Source of the DNA: Closterium sp. NIES-65
Taxonomy: Eukaryota > Streptophyta > Zygnematophyceae > Desmidiales > Closteriaceae
Length of the DNA stretch: 64,000 nt
Assembly (NCBI GenBank): GCA_948144175.1
Contig: CANXME010002181.1
Location: forward strand, 310,001-374,000
Direction of reading: 5' to 3'
Made by a program: the position numbers and the translations under genes
The notes under the pieces: model-generated
What the model was told of the DNA's origin: nothing
Databases searched by the model: none
Seen by the model: only the letters and a program-made list of their open reading frames with translations
In this document: piece by piece, positions 41,697 to 53,400 of the stretch
Position numbering within the stretch: the stretch's first letter is position 1
Layout: every line of letters starts with the position of its first letter

Positions 41697-44600
41697 TCAA
41701 GAGGAGAGCAAGTGAGGCAAGACAGGCACAAGACCCAGCTGGGTGCAAAAGCGCTGATGGTCACAAGGCGCGAGTGCCTTGGTGAACACATCAGCAGTGT
41801 TGGCCTCAGAGGCCACGTACGCAAGTCGCAACTGACCACGCTGCTGCAGCTCACGAGCAAGGAAGTAGCGGAGAGCAATGTGTTTTGTTCTGTGCTCCAA
41901 GCGCTGCTCTCGACACAAGGCCAGCATGGCCTTGTTGTCTACGTACAGCACTGGAGGAGAACGAGGCGGCTCTCCAAGGTCAGTCAGCAGGTAGGTGAGC
42001 CAGCGAAGCTCCTGTGCAGCCATGGCCCCGGCGTAGATCTCAGCCTCACAACTGGAGCCGAGAACTGAAGACGAGCGAGTAGACCGCCACAAGACAGAGC
42101 CGGAACCAGGGCTGAAGGTGTAACCCTGTGACGACCGCTGCGTAGCCTGGTCGTCAGCCCAAGAAGCGTCCGCGTGGCCGGTAAGGACCACTGGACTCCG
42201 CCCTCCAAGCACTAGCCCCATGCCTGACGTACTGCACAGGTAGCGCAATACCCTCTTCGCTGCAGCCATGTGCTCTGGTCTGTGTCTCCCAGGAGCAACA
42301 TAGCGTGCAAGAATGCTCAGAGGGTATGCAAGGTCAGGTCGTGTGCAGGTCATCAGGTACATGAGGCAGCCAACAAGCTCTGCATACGGGCCACTCGACT
42401 CTACGGACTCATCCGAAGGCAGAGCTGAGAGTGAGTGGCGAGTAGGCAGAGGAGTGGCCTGAGGCAAGGAGTACGTGAAGCCGAAGCGCTGAAGGACCTG
42501 CTGCACCATGTGTGACTGAGTCAGGGTAATGGTGCGGCGTGCTCTGTCCCGAGTGATCTGCAAGCCAAGGTAGCTGCGCAGTTCACCCAGGTCTGTGCAC
42601 GTGTGTCTCTTCAGCAGCTCGGACTTCACGTAGGCGAGTCCAGCAGTGTCCGCTGTGGCAAAGACCAAGTCGTCGACGTACACGAGGATGTAGAACGGCG
42701 GCAGGGAAGTGTCGGTGCGAAGAAACAGCGACGGGTCAGCAGTAGAAGGAGCAAACCCAAGGGCCGCAAGCGTAGTCCTCAGTGTGTCGTGCCACTCATG
42801 CGGTGCCTGGCGGAGACCGTAGACTGGCCGTCGGAGGCTCTACTGGGTGCCAGGAGGGAAAGTCCCAGTGAAGCCAGGTGGACGGCGAAGCCAGATCTCC
42901 TCGTGCAGGCTACCCTGCAAGAACGCAGTGCTGAAGTCGAGAGAGTGAAGCTCGTAGTCGCGCTGAGCGGCTATGTGCAGCAGCACCCGAAGAGTAGTCA
43001 TCTTCGGGGTGGGAGAGAAGGTCTGAAAGTAGTCAACTCCCTGCCGCTGACTGAAGCCACGAGCGACGTACCGTGCCTTGAAGACAGGTGGAGAGCCCGG
43101 CGGCCGCTTCACCCTGAAGATCCACATGCCACTGACGATGTTCGCCCCGGGAGGGGGAACCGCGTCAACGTAGGTGCCTGTGGACTTCCAGGAAGCCATC
43201 TCTGCATCCATAGCTGCCTGCCACTGAGAGGAGTAGGGACCCTCTACGGCCTCCGCGTAAGAACGCGGAGTCGGGATGTCTAGTGCATCCGGGTCTCCCT
43301 CAGGGGCAAGCAGTACAGACGCGAGATGAGGTGAAGCAGCCGCTAGACACTGTAACTCCTCCTACCTGTCCTCTAGGACGTCCGTGCCAAGAGCACACTC
43401 ACCCCCGACGGACGGAGGACAGACAGACGCAGACTCAGCAACAAGACTAGCAGCGTAGTCGAGACGACAACGAGCAGCAAAGTCGACGAGCTCAGCGACT
43501 AGAGCAGACGCAGCAGCGGACTCAAAAGAGGGGTCAGTGACGACAGTAGCAAGCAGACGCGTGACAGTAGGACTGGCAGCACGAAGAGAGTCCGACTCAG
43601 GGTCGGCAAGCGCAGGAAGAGAGGACTCAGGAGGAGAAGGCAAAGGGGCACGCAGAGGAGCAGTGGACGGACGCAAAGACATCCGTTGCGTGCCAGGGAC
43701 AGGAGGAGGACGCTGACGCGAACTGCGACCACTAGCGCGAGCAGCACGAACAGGCGACGCGGGACGAGACGCAGGCTCACGGCGCTCAGCAAGACCTCCA
43801 GTAGGACCAGTGTAAGGAGAGGGAGCAGGCAGTGGAGAGGAAGGCTCCAGTAGGGACTGCGACTAGACAGGCGGTGGACCCTCTACCGGAGGAGAAAGAC
43901 CAAGAACCTGCTGCAGGAGCGGAACGAAGTACGGCCGAGGCCGCGCGGCAGCTCCAGACTTAGCACGGACAGCACCAGCACCCTCACCGACAGCACCAGC
44001 GCCACCCACACCTCCAGCGGCAGGACCAACAGCAGTAGGCGCAGCACCAACGCCCTCAGCAGCTCCGGCTCCAGGAGGACCCGCAGGTCCAGCAGCTCCG
44101 GGACCGGCAGCACCCGCACCCTCGACGGTCGAAGAAGCTCCAGCTCCAGCTCCAGCAGCACCTCCAGACTCAGCAGCACGCCTCCAGCGGCGAGCGAACC
44201 ACTCGCGCAGCTCCTCTGGAGAGAGGGGCTCCCGGCGAGACGCAGCAGTAGGAGAAACCCCAGGCTCAACAGCTCCAGACGCAGCACCCCCAGGCTCAGC
44301 AGCTCCCAGCTCAGCACCCCCAGGCTCAGCAGCTCCCGACCCAGCACCCCCAGACCCAGCACCTCCAGGCACAGCACCCCCCGGCTCAGCACCCCCAGGC
44401 TCCGCACCCTCCGCAGTAGCACCCTCAGGCCCAGCACCCCCAGCAGTAGCACCCCAAGGCTCAGCACCCCCGCGCACAGCACCCCCAGAGTCAGCACCCC
44501 CAGGCTCAGCACCCGTAGCAGCACCAGAGTCACCAGTAACCTCGACCGGGTCAACGGCGTCTACCTGGGACACACCTGAGGGGGCAGGAACCTGAGGGGG

Positions 44601-47600
44601 GAGGGGGTCTACCGGGGGGGGAACCGGCACAAGGAAGTCCGGGGGAGGTGGGAGGGAAGGAGTGCGGTAGGGGAAGAGACGGTAGAAGGGGACTGACTCG
44701 TCGAACGTGACGTCCTGGGAGGACAGAACACGACGAGAGGAGGGGTGGTAAAACTGCCACCCTGGGGCGTCAGTGGGGAAGCAAAGGAAGACACAGGGGG
44801 CGGCACGAGGGGACAGCTTGTCCGCAGACTAGTCGCGGACAAACGCCCGAGATCCCCAGACACGGAACACAGACGCATCGCCAACCTTCCCCGTCCACAG
44901 CAAGGCTGGGGACATCGCAGGCCGAGAGACCCGGGGGTGAAGGTTGAGCTGATGCGCCGCGTACCTCACCGCAAACGGCCACAGAAAATGGGGGGCAGCC
45001 GCATGCATCATGGACGTACGAGCGACATCCATGACCATGCCAATGCGGCGCTCAGCAATCCCATTTTGCTGTGGTGAGTCCAGAAGCGTGAAGGTCTGGC
45101 GGATCCCCCGTGCACGACAGTAGTCTCGCAGAAGGCGAGAAGAGAACTCTCCGCCGCTGTCCGAGTGCAGACGCAGAACAGGGAAGTCAGAGCCAAAGCT
45201 CTTCCTGAGCTGGAGACGAGCCTCGCGGATCCAGTCGATCAGCACCTCAGTGACCGCACCCTTGCTGCGCAAGGGGAGGACTGTGGTGTAACGCGAGTAG
45301 TCGTCAACCACCAACAGGAAGTAGCGCTCGTAACCCTGCCCACGGACGGGGGCTGGGCCCCACACATCCATGTGAAGCGTGTGTAGGGGAGCCTCTGTCG
45401 GGGGGAAGTGGGAGGAGTGAGGAGTAGCCCGGAGGCGACCCTCGATACAGGGGACACAGGAAGGTCCAGGTCCGGAGGGGAGAGGAGGGAGAGACTGGGG
45501 AAGACCAGAGACAAGGACACGGGAAGCCATGCTCCGAAGACGGGGCAAGGAGGGGTGGCCAAGACGGTGGTGCCACAGGAGAGTCTCGTGAGACAGGAGG
45601 CGACAAGAACAGGGGGCAGACTCAGGACCTGACCGGGACGCAGCAGCAAGCACCTGACCTGACGCAGCCACCTGACCAGACGCAGGGACAGGAGGAGACT
45701 CAACGGTCAGGGTGTAGAGACTCGACCCCGGCCGACGCGAGAACGTGGCCAGGTGTCGGCCTGTGCGTGCCTCCGTGCAGTGGGTCACCGGCTGACTCGC
45801 AGGAGTGAACTGGTGAACCCCCACATCCTGCAGGTCCGCGCCACTCACCAAGTTCGTAGAGAACGAGGGAAGGTACAGACCAGACAGGGTGCCCGAAGGG
45901 GCCACCGGACACGGGAGGACAGTGGAGAAGTGAGACAGGACAGGACCCCCAGAGGGGTCAGCAAGGGAGACTGCAACCGGCCGATCGAGCGGCGTAAGGG
46001 TAGTGCGGTCTCGAAAGAAGGAGCGAGAAGCCCCGGAGTCAAGTGTGAAAGTGAGGGAGGACGAGGACGACGCAGTACCTGAGAGCGCAGTCTCACCAGT
46101 ACCTGAGAGCGCAGACGCACTAGCACCTAGAGCAGCAGCCTCACAAGCACCTAGCGCAGCAGTACCAATGCCCGGGTCGGGCTGGAAACACCGGTAACCC
46201 TCATTCTCCTCACTATAAGTCACAGCATACATAGCAGCAAGGATAGCATCAAAATCAAGATCAAAGATCGCTACACCAGCCCTAAGAAGCTCATCCCAGC
46301 GAGGGATCTCAGTAGCCCCAGGGAACTGCTGACGCCAAGCGTCCGTCAGGCGGCCAAAGCAGCGCTGGGCAGCGTGGGCACCCCCACACTGCTCACCCGC
46401 GCGGTCGCCGGAATGAAGAACGTAGGTGCGGGGACCAGTACCCCCACCCCTCTGATGCCCAGCGTACCACTCACGAAGCTGCTGAGGCGAAGGGATGTCC
46501 CGCGAGCGCTGCTGCTGCTGCCGCTGCGAGCGCTGGCCACCACCACCGCTGCTACGCTGCTGGGTACCACCCCGACCAGCTCCACCTCCTCCACCACCAC
46601 TGCCTCCTCCGCTGCTGCCTCCACCGCCTCCACCTCCGCCGCCTCCACCTCCGCCGCTGCCTCCACCACCACCGCTGGCACCACTACCACCGTCTCCGCC
46701 GCTGCTGCCACCACCACCACCACCACCCCCGCCACTAGTCCCGCCGCCACCCCCACTCCCTCCGCCGCCACCGCCGCCACCGCCACCGCCCCCTCCAGCT
46801 CCACCCGCGCCCTTGCCCCCCTTGCCCTTGCTGGAACGCGACGTCTCCCACTAGGGGCAGACGCCGCGCCGACCGACTCAAGACCAAGCAGGTCGGCAGC
46901 AGCAGCAGAGGCAACAGAGGGCAGCAAGGGGGAAGGAGAGCACCCCTCAAAGATGGGGGTGCGAGGGTCACCACGAGAAGCACCTACAGCGACTATGCTC
47001 TTCTCCGCTGCGAGGAGGGCCTTCTCGAGGAGGTCGACGGTGAGGGTGGTGGGACAGACTGCGAGAAAATGGTCCCTGACGACGCGAAGGGAGTCAGGGA
47101 GGCGCGCGATTACGTAGTAGAGAGCGATGTACATGGGGGGTGGGTTCTTAGCGCAGAACTCAGCAGGAAGGGCGGCGCGGTAGCGAGTGTCACTACTGCG
47201 GAGGTGCGTAATGAGATCAGCGACAGTGGGAAAGGCAGAGAGGTCAGGAAAGAGGTAGGGAAGCATGAGGCGGCTCAGTGCAGCAGTGGCAGGGGAGGAG
47301 TAGCACGCAACTACAGCGTCGTACAAGGTCTGAGCACTCTTGTACTGACTAAAGTGCGCACGCTCAGAGGTAGGGAGGTGGCGACGCACAGCAAGACGTG
47401 CAGCAGCATCGCGAGTGGCCCACTGAGAGCGGACAGTGGGATCAGCATCAGCAGCAGGAGCAGGAGAGGCGCCAGAGGTGAGGTCAAAGAGAGAAAGGCC
47501 GTCAGCCCAGTCGCACTGTAAGAACAGCTGCAGGTCGTCTAACCAGACCTCAAAATCAATGGCGCGACCCTCAGCGTCAAAAGCTAGGACACTAGGGGTA

Positions 47601-47605
47601 GCCAT
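41697..47605 (-). pseudogene. Cop-6 gag-pol polyprotein, at least five lesions
   Basis: ATG at 47605 on the minus strand (MATPSVLAFD). The C run after AKN is in frame in this copy. A 2-bp insertion near 46837 shifts frame at the start of the glycine-rich tract. The remaining coding sequence lies in one frame but has TAG stops at 44829-44831 (a Leu in relatives), 43863-43865 (Gln), 43362-43364 (Gln) and 42840-42842 (Trp). Protease DSGAS (about 46040), pre-integrase, integrase, RT (YVDD near 42675) and RNase H are otherwise recognisable. The ADVFTKAL end is present and the stop is at 41697-41699. Inactive. Confidence 0.92.
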
Positions 47606-47659
47606 GACAACGACAGCGAAGCAGTGCAAGCAGTAGGGGAAGAGCACGCAGTGAAAGTG

Positions 47660-48480
47660 CGACTGTGCTCACCAGGCAGGGCAGGCCGGAAAACTCTGCA
47701 GAAGGGCGGCTCGGCGACTCAGTGACTCGGCTGCTGGGCGGCTCGGCTCCCGGGCGGCTCGGGGGCCGGGCGGCTCGGAGGCAGGGCGGCTCGGGTGCAG
47801 GGCGGCTCGGCTCCCGGGCTGCTCGGCGGCAGGGCGGCTCGGGTGCAGGGCGGCTCGGCTCCCGGGCGGCTCGGCGGCAGGGCGGCTCGGGTGCAGGACG
47901 GGGCCGGGACAGGGGACGGCGGGGCCGTCAGGGTGCAGCGGCGGGGTCGGCAGGGTGCAGCGGCGGGGCCGTGACAGGGGACGGCGGGGCCGTCAGGGTG
48001 CAGCGGCGGGGCCGGCAGGGTGCAGCGGCGGGGCCGGGACAGGGGACGGCGGGGCCGTCAGGGTGCAGCGGCGGGGCCGACTGGTGCAGTGGCGGGGCCG
48101 TCAGGGTGCAGCGGCGGGGCCGTGACAGGGGACGGCGGGGCCGTGACAGGGGACGGCGGGGCCGTTAGGGTGCAGCGGCGGGGCCGACAGAGGTGCAGCG
48201 GCGGGGCCGGCAGGGTGCAGCGGCGGGGCCGGGAGTAGGACGGCGGGGCCGTCAGGTGACGGGACCCGCTGCAGCGACGAAGAGGCCGCGCGGCCGGCGT
48301 GAGGGCGGCGCGGCGCGGCAGAGCCGAGAGGGCGGTGTGGCGCGGCCGTAAGGCCAGCGCGACGTGGGGCCCGGGCCGCGCGCGCGAAAAAAAGGAGTCG
48401 CGCGCGCGACTCTCGGGGCGCCACAAGGGCAGCGCGACAAGCACAGGGTGGGAGCGCGCCTCGGGGAGAATAGGGCGCGC
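47660..48480 (-). repeat. Cop-6 GC-rich leader with tandem repeats
   Basis: Repeats of ggcggctcgg with ccgggc or cagggc (47700-47900) and of gtgcagcggcggggcc (47930-48235). Noncoding by composition. Confidence 0.72.
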
Positions 48481-48523
48481 TCCGGGCAGGAAAAAAAATC
48501 GTGGGTGGGCCCTTAAAAAACAC

Positions 48524-48552
48524 GGTCCTTAGGAGGGACCCGCTCTATACCA
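48524..48552 (-). promoter_or_regulatory. Cop-6 PBS and adjoining hairpin
   Basis: Minus-strand PBS tggtatagagcggg. The hairpin is ggtcc / ggacc with a 7-nt loop (48524-48540). A second stem, gagcgcgcc / ggcgcgctc (about 48451-48480), corresponds to hairpin 2 of Cop-3 with a longer loop. Confidence 0.6.
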
Positions 48553-48602
48553 TGTGAAAAGAATGAACAGGAATGAAATGACTAAGTCAGAGTTGGGTAC
48601 AA
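48553..48602 (-). repeat. Cop-6 5' LTR remnant, 50 bp
   Basis: Identical to the first 50 bp of 41356-41485, then breaks off after gggtacaa. Confidence 0.85.
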
Positions 48603-48700
48603 CTGCCGACATTTTGCCATTATACCTTTATCACGCTGTGCGATATAGGCATGCACAGTTTGATTTAAGTATAATGGCAAAACGCTGGTAGTGATAACGT
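48603..48700. mobile_element. Possible MITE or palindromic insert replacing the Cop-6 LTR end
   Basis: A perfect 14-bp inverted repeat, ttttgccattatac (48612-48625) and gtataatggcaaaa (48669-48682). Outward extension over about 23 bp shows only transition mismatches (ctgccgaca against ctaccagcg). The segment has no counterpart in the LTR it interrupts. No clear target duplication is seen, so it may be a relic. Confidence 0.45.
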
Positions 48701-49218
48701 CTCCCTAATTTATTAACATAGTTTTTATATGAATAAAACAGATCACACACACATTTGAGCATCACATATGCGCGCTCATATAGGTAAATATGCGGTTTTA
48801 TATGAGCGCAATTTTACATGACCGCGTCTGATTGGACGCGCAAGGTCAGAAAAGGCCCCACGCATAAAGTCGACCAATCAAGCGCACTCTGTAATTGGTC
48901 GCGCGTACTGACATCTGTGCAACTGAGTATATGATCGGGGAATCATATAACTATGCGTGGATTGGTTACGATATGGACCGAAATTGAGCGCAACTGTTTG
49001 CCTAGATTACTGTGCCGATTCTGTCGCGTATCCGAACAGTGACGGCGCCGCCCTCGTGCACGTCTTTCCGGGTGCGTCACACTTTCGCAGGAAGAGACAA
49101 GTTCGACGTAAGAATTTCAGGGCTAAAAACCGGTTTTGGGTAATGTGCCGGATAAAAAAAATGCCAGAGGAAACCTCTGGCAAGACCACTCGAGCAATTA
49201 TCATCGAATTGTCCGACC
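48701..49218 (-). repeat. MULE-2 right TIR, part 1, with central spacer
   Basis: Homology to the left arm begins near 48731; 48701-48730 is the former centre of the element. It is interrupted after cgacc (49214-49218) by Cop-7. Confidence 0.85.
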
Positions 49219-49346
49219 TGTCAGATTTATATGACATAGTTTTTGTAGGCTTTAGTGGGGTAGCACATATGGGGTACAGGGTTTCTAGGGTTGTATTTGT
49301 ACCCAATCTTCCATAGTCATTTCATTCCTGTTTTCCTTGTTTCACA
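49219..49346 (+). repeat. Cop-7 5' LTR, 128 bp
   Basis: tgtcagat ... tttcaca. It differs from the 3' copy by T in place of C near position 25. Confidence 0.95.
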
Positions 49347-49440
49347 TGGTATAGAGCGGGTCCTACCTTAGGACCGTTTTTTTAGGGCCCACCGAAGCGC
49401 GCCCCGAGGCGCGCCTTTTTTTAGCGACCCCTCGGGTCGC
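49347..49440 (+). promoter_or_regulatory. Cop-7 PBS and three leader hairpins
   Basis: PBS tggtatagagcgggtcc. Hairpin 1 is ggtccta / taggacc with loop cct (49359-49375). Hairpin 2 is gcgcgcc / ggcgcgc with loop ccga (49397-49414). Hairpin 3 is gcgaccc / gggtcgc with loop ctc (49424-49440). Confidence 0.68.
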
Positions 49441-49449
49441 CTTTTCCCT

Positions 49450-50330
49450 CGCGGCCCCGCTGTCCCTCAGACGCGGCCCCGCCACCTCTCCTGATCGCGG
49501 CCCCGCCGCCTGTTTGACGCGGCCCCGCCGCCTCCCCTGACGCGGCCCCGCCGCCTCCCCTGACGCGGCTCCGCCGCCTCCCCTGACGCGGCCCCGCCGC
49601 CTGTTTGACGCGGCCCCGCCGCCTTCCCTGACGCGGCCCCGCCGCCTCCCCTGACGGGGCTCCGCCGCCTCCCCTGACGCGGCACCGCCGCCTCCCCTGA
49701 CGCGGCTCCGCCGCCTCCCCTGACGCGGCCCTGCCGCCTCCCCTGACTCGGCTCCGCCGCCTCCCCTGTCGGCCCGCCGCTGCTCCTGTCGGCCCGCCAC
49801 TGCACCTGCCGGCCCGCCGCTGCACCCAGCGGCCCGCCGCCTCTGACGGCCTCGCCGCTGCACCTGCCAGCCCGCCGCCTCTGACGGCCTCGCCGCTGCA
49901 CCTGCCGGCCCGCCACTGCACCCTACGGCCCGCCGCCTGCACCTGCCGGCCCGCCACTGCACCTGCCGGCCCGCCGCTGCACCTGCCGGCCCGCCGCTGC
50001 ACCTGCCGGCCCGCCACTGCACCGGTCAACCCGCCGCTGCACCTGACGGCCCCGCCCCTGGATCTCCTGGCCGAGCCGCCCCAGCAGCCGAACCGCCCGT
50101 GAGCCGAGCCGCCCGACGCCGAGCCGCCCGGGACCCGAGCCGCCCAACCGCCGAGCCGCCCGGGAGCCGAGCCGCTCTGCACCCGAGCCGCCCAACCGCC
50201 GAGCCGCCCGGAAGCCGAGCCGCCCGGGAGCCGAGCCGCCCGGGAGCCGAGCCGCCCTGCGCCCGAGCCGCCCAGCACCCGAGCCGCCAGGTCGCTGAGC
50301 CGCCTTTCTGCATACCTACTCGACCTGCCC
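49450..50330 (+). repeat. Cop-7 GC-rich leader with tandem repeats
   Basis: Units of about 21-30 bp around gcggccccgccgcctcccctga (49500-49770), then ggcccgccgctgcacctgcc units (49780-50050), then gccgagccgcccggga units (50070-50290). Noncoding. Confidence 0.75.
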
Positions 50331-50403
50331 TGCCTGGTGAGCACAGTCCCACTGCCACTGCGAGCTCTTTCCCTGCTGCTTGCACTGCGTCGCTGTCGTC
50401 GCC

Positions 50404-53400
50404 ATGGCTACCCCTAGTGTCCTAGCTTTTGACGCTGAGGGTCGCGCCATTGATTTTGAGGTCTGGTTAGACGACCTGCAGCTGTTCTTACAGTGCGACA
50501 GGGCTGACGACCTTTCTCTCTTTGATCTCACCTCTGGCGCCTCTCCTGCTCCTGCTGCTGATGCTGATCCCGCTGTCCGCTCTAAGTGGGCCACCCGCGA
50601 TGCTGCTGCACGTCTTGCTGTGCGTCGCCACCTCCCTACCTCTGAGCGTGCGCACTTTAGTCAGTACAAGAGTGCTCAGACCTTGTACGACGCTGTAGTT
50701 GCGCGCTACTCCTCCCCTGCCACTGCTGCACTGAGCCGTCTCATGCTTCCCTACCTCTTTCCTGACCTCTCTGCCTTTTCCACTGTCGCTGACCTCATTA
50801 CACACCTCCGCACTAGTGACACTCGCTACCGCGCCGCCCTTCCTGCTGAGTTCTGCGCTAAGAACCCCCCCCCCATGTACATCGCTCTCTACTACGTAGT
50901 CGCGCGCCTCCCTGACTCCCTTCGCGTCGTCAGGGACCACTTTCTCGCAGTCTCTCCCACCACCCTCACCGTCGACCTCCTCGAGAAGGCCCTCCTTGCA
51001 GCGGAGAAGAGCATAGTCGCTGTAGGTGCTTCTCGTGGTGACCCTCGCACCCCCATCTTTGAGGGGTGCTCTCCTTCCCCCTTGCTGCCCTCTGTTGCCT
51101 GTGCTGCTGCTGCCGACCTGCTTGGTCTTGAGTCGGTCGGCGCGGCGTCTGCCCCTAGTGGGAGACGTCGCTCCAGCAAGGGCAAGGGGGGCAAGGGCGC
51201 GGGTGGAGCTGGAGGGGGCGGTGGCGGTGGTGGCGGCGGAGGGAGTGGGGGTGGCGGCGGGACTAGTGGCGGGGGTGGTGGTGGTGGTGGTGGCAGCAGC
51301 GGCGGAGACGGTGGTGGTGGTGCCAGCGGTGGTGGTGGAGGCAGCGGCGGAGGTGGAGGCGGCGGAGGTGGAGGCGGTGGAGGCGGCAGCGGAGGAGGCA
51401 GTAGTGGTGGAGGAGGTGGAGCTGGTCGGGGTGGTACCCAGCAGCGTAGCGGCGGTGGTGGTGGCCAGCGCTCGCACCGGCAGCAGCAGCAGCGCTCGCG
51501 GGACATCCCTTCACCTCAGCAGCTTCGTGAGTGGTACGCTGGGCGTCAGAGGGGTGGGGGTACTGGTCCCTGCACCTACGTTCTTCGTTCCGGCGACCGC
51601 GCGGGTGAGCAGTGTGGGGGTGCCCACGCCACCCAGCGCTGCTTTGGCCGCCTGACGGACGCCTGGCGTCAGCAGTTCCCTGGGGCTAGTGAGATCCCTC
51701 GCTGGGATGAGCTTCTCAGGGCTGGTGTAGCGATCTTTGATCTTGATTTTGATGCTATCCTTACTGCTATGTATGTTGTGGATTATAGTGAGGAGAATGA
51801 GGGTTACCGTTGTTTCCAGCCCGACCCGGGCATTGGTACTGCTGCGCTAGGTGCTTGTGAGGCTGCTGCTCTAGGTGCCAGTGCGTCTGCGCTCTCAGGT
51901 ACTGGTGAGACTGCGCTCTCAGGTACTGCGTCGTCCTCGTCCTCCCTCACTTTCACACTTGACTCCGGAGCTTCTCGCTCCTTCTTTCGAGACCGCACTA
52001 CCCTTACGCCGCTCGATCGGCCGGTTGCAGTCTCCCTTGCTGACCCCTCTAGAGGTCCTGTCCTGTCTCACTTCTCCACTGTCCTCCCGTGTCCGGCTGC
52101 CCCTTCGGGCACCCTGTCGGGTCTGTACCTTCCCTCGTTCTCCACGAACTTGGTGAGTGGAGCGGACCTGCAGGATGGGGGTGTTCACCAGTTCACTCCT
52201 GCGAGCCAGCGGGTGACCCACTGCACGGAGGCACGCACAGGCCGACACCTGGCCACGTTCTCGCGTCGGCCGGGGTCGAGTCTATACACCCTGACCGTTG
52301 AGTCTCCTCCTGTCCCTGCGTCTGGTCAGGTGGCTGCGTCGGGTCAGGTACTTGCTGCTGCGTCCCGGTCAGGTCCTGAGTCTGCCCCCTGTTCTTGTCG
52401 CCTCCTGTCTCACGAGACTCTCCTGTGGCACCACCGTCTTGGCCACCCCTCCTTGCCCCGTCTTCGGAGCATGGCTTCCCGTGTCCTTGTCTCTGGTCTT
52501 CCCCAGTCTCTCCCTCCTCTCCCCTCCGGGCCAGGACCTTCCTGTGTCCCCTGTGTCGAGGGTCGCCATCGGGCTACTCCTCACTCCTCCCACTTCCCCC
52601 CGACAGAGGCTCCCCTGCAGACGCTTCACATGGATGTGTGGGGCCCAGCCCCCGTCCGTGGGCAGGGTTACGAGCGCTACTTCCTGTTGGTGGTTGACGA
52701 CTACTCGCGTTACACCACAGTCCTCCCCTTGCGCAGCAAGGGTGAGGTCACTGAGGTGCTGATCCACTGGATCCGCGAGGCTCGTCTCCAGCTCAGGAAG
52801 AGCTTCGGCTCGGACTTTCCTGTTCTGCGTCTGCACTCTGACAGAGGCGGAGAGTTCTCTTCTCGCCTTCTGCGAGACTACTGTCGCGCACGGGGGATCC
52901 GCCAGACCTTCACGCTTCCGGACTCACCACAGCAAAATGGGATTGCTGAGCGCCGCATTGGCATGGTCATGGATGTCGCTCGTACGTCCATGATGCATGC
53001 GGCTGCCCCCCATTTTCTGTGGCCGTTTGCGGTGAGGTACGCGGCGCATTAGCTCAACCTTCACCCCCGGGTCTCTCGGCCTGCGATGTCCCCAGCCTTG
53101 CTGTGGACGGGGAAGGTTGGCGATGCGTCTGTGTTCCGTGTCTGGGGATCTCGGGCGTTTGTCCGCGACTTGTCTGCGGACAAGCTGTCCCCTCGTGCTG
53201 CTCCCTGCGTCTTCCTTGGCTTCCCCACTGACGCCCCAGGGTGGCAGTTTTACCACCCCTCCTCTCGTCGTGTTCTGTCCTCCCAGGACGTCACGTTCGA
53301 CGAGTCAGTCCCCTTCTACCGTCTCTTCCCCTACCGCACTCCTTCCCTCCCCCCTCCCCCGGACTTCCTTGTGCCGGTTCCCCCCCCGGTAGACCCCCTC

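Larger units (their letters stand above)
41356..48602 (-). mobile_element. Cop-6: minus-strand Ty1/Copia element in the centre of MULE-2
   Basis: The 3' LTR is at 41356-41485 (130 bp). The polypurine tract lies next to it (cacccccat in plus orientation), then the gag-pol, the leader (about 47650-48480) and the PBS (about 48541-48552). Only the first 50 bp of the 5' LTR survive (48553-48602). The left flank tctaa (41351-41355) and the right flank cctaa (48704-48708) probably are its target duplication. The missing LTR part is replaced by a palindromic segment. It is the most decayed complete coding region of the family here. Confidence 0.92.

Noticed and set aside
6045-53052. UAG reassigned to glutamine as a firm conclusion
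   Set aside because: Two of the TAG stops replace Leu and Trp, the affected copies are old or damaged, and CAG bias with C to T mutation is enough. Kept only as a low-interest question.
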